Assembly (NCBI RefSeq): GCF_004000765.1
Contig: NZ_BILW01000001.1
Coordinates: forward strand, 558,001 to 622,000
Source: Paenibacillus chondroitinus NBRC 15376
GTDB taxonomy: Bacteria > Bacillota > Bacilli > Paenibacillales > NBRC-103111
Length of the DNA: 64,000 nt
Reading direction: 5' to 3'
Of the stretch, positions 63,749 to 64,000 are shown in pieces (within the stretch, counting starts at the first letter, position 1; each line of letters starts with the position of its first letter). Under the pieces are notes generated by a model. It was not told the DNA's origin. It saw nothing but the letters and a program-made list of their open reading frames with translations, and did not search any database. Position numbers and translations under genes: made by a program.

Positions 63749-64000
63749 GTGTCTATTTTGAATTGGTCCTCGCTGTCATTGTTTTCTTCTAAGCCGCTGC
63801 CGCAGTGCAGAGGGAAAATTAGCGCAGGAGCGATCACGAAAGTACTGCTTCGTGATTTACCCCCTGGACGCATTGTCGTGCTCCGGCATCGTGACCTCGA
63901 TGAAGTAGCCGCTCAAGAGCTTATCGATAAGAAAGTCAAGGCTGTCATTAATTGCGATCTGACAATGAGCGGCAGGTATCCGACTCTCGGTCCTCTTATG
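63749..64000 (+). CDS. SteA-like protein, 5' part (runs off window)
   Basis: The first 84 codons are visible. The GTG at 63749 has AAAGGA six bases upstream. The start MSILNWSS leads into KISAGAITKVLLRDLPPGRIVVLRHRDLDEVAAQEL (in two motifs) and INCDLTMSGRYPTLGPLM, which matches the N-terminus of the SteA/thiamine-pyrophosphokinase-like family (putative cytokinetic ring protein). The rest lies beyond the window. Confidence 0.82.
   Translation, partial: MSILNWSSLSLFSSKPLPQCRGKISAGAITKVLLRDLPPGRIVVLRHRDLDEVAAQELIDKKVKAVINCDLTMSGRYPTLGPLM

Overview
The window is a chromosomal stretch of an endospore-forming Bacillota bacterium, most likely Paenibacillus or a close relative. The evidence is the complete spoIIIA operon, spoIVB, spo0A, spore photoproduct lyase, a YjcZ-type micro-gene, the block mntR-yqhO-yqhP-yqhQ-yqhR-aroQ-yqhT-efp-yqhV-spoIIIA-accBC-nusB-folD-xseAB-ispA-dxs-tlyA-argR-recN-spoIVB-spo0A (the classical Bacillus order with Paenibacillus-type insertions such as lysC, comBA and amaP), AGGAGG-type ribosome binding sites, and frequent TTG/GTG starts. 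No rRNA, tRNA, CRISPR array or intact insertion sequence was found. The first and last genes run off the window.

Region 1 (1-17100) is accessory metabolism and envelope: a sugar isomerase/oxidoreductase pair, two paralogous lipoteichoic-acid-synthase-like sulfatases, a YitT transporter, a two-component system divergent from a CPBP protease, an aldose epimerase, a YmaF-like protein, an MFS exporter behind a palindromic operator, a DsbA-like protein, and an AraC regulator divergent from a GH42 beta-galactosidase. Region 2 (17100-22050) holds a PEP-synthase/PPDK regulator, a strongly C-skewed gene-free patch, a transposase-derived zinc-ribbon gene behind a perfect LexA-type box, yidD, and a T-box-controlled metG. 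Region 3 (22100-27600) is metal and redox homeostasis: a zinc ABC transporter with a sigma-A promoter and Zur-like box, ccdA, splB and mntR.

Region 4 (27600-36770) is the yqhO-yqhV block, interrupted by lysC, a DUF441 gene and comB-comA (sulfolactate, a spore constituent). A ~100-bp imperfect inverted duplication lies between comA and yqhV. Region 5 (36770-58500) is the core sporulation/housekeeping run: spoIIIAA-AH behind a sigma-E-like promoter, fatty acid synthesis (accBC), alkaline-shock genes, nusB, folD, xseAB, isoprenoid genes ispA and dxs, tlyA, argR, recN, spoIVB, and spo0A behind a sigma-H promoter flanked by 0A boxes.

Region 6 (58500-64000) holds the 30-codon YjcZ-like gene with a sigma-K-like promoter, a membrane-anchored MBL-fold hydrolase, an orphan cobyrinate diamide synthase, several small uncharacterised genes, and the 5' end of a SteA-like gene.

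The observations most worth a second look are the SOS-box/zinc-ribbon locus at 18.5 kb, the inverted duplication at 36.3 kb, the overlapping palindromes at 11.8 kb, the paired hairpin repeats before nusB, and the hidden YjcZ gene. I did not find a clearly new multi-gene defence or mobile system.
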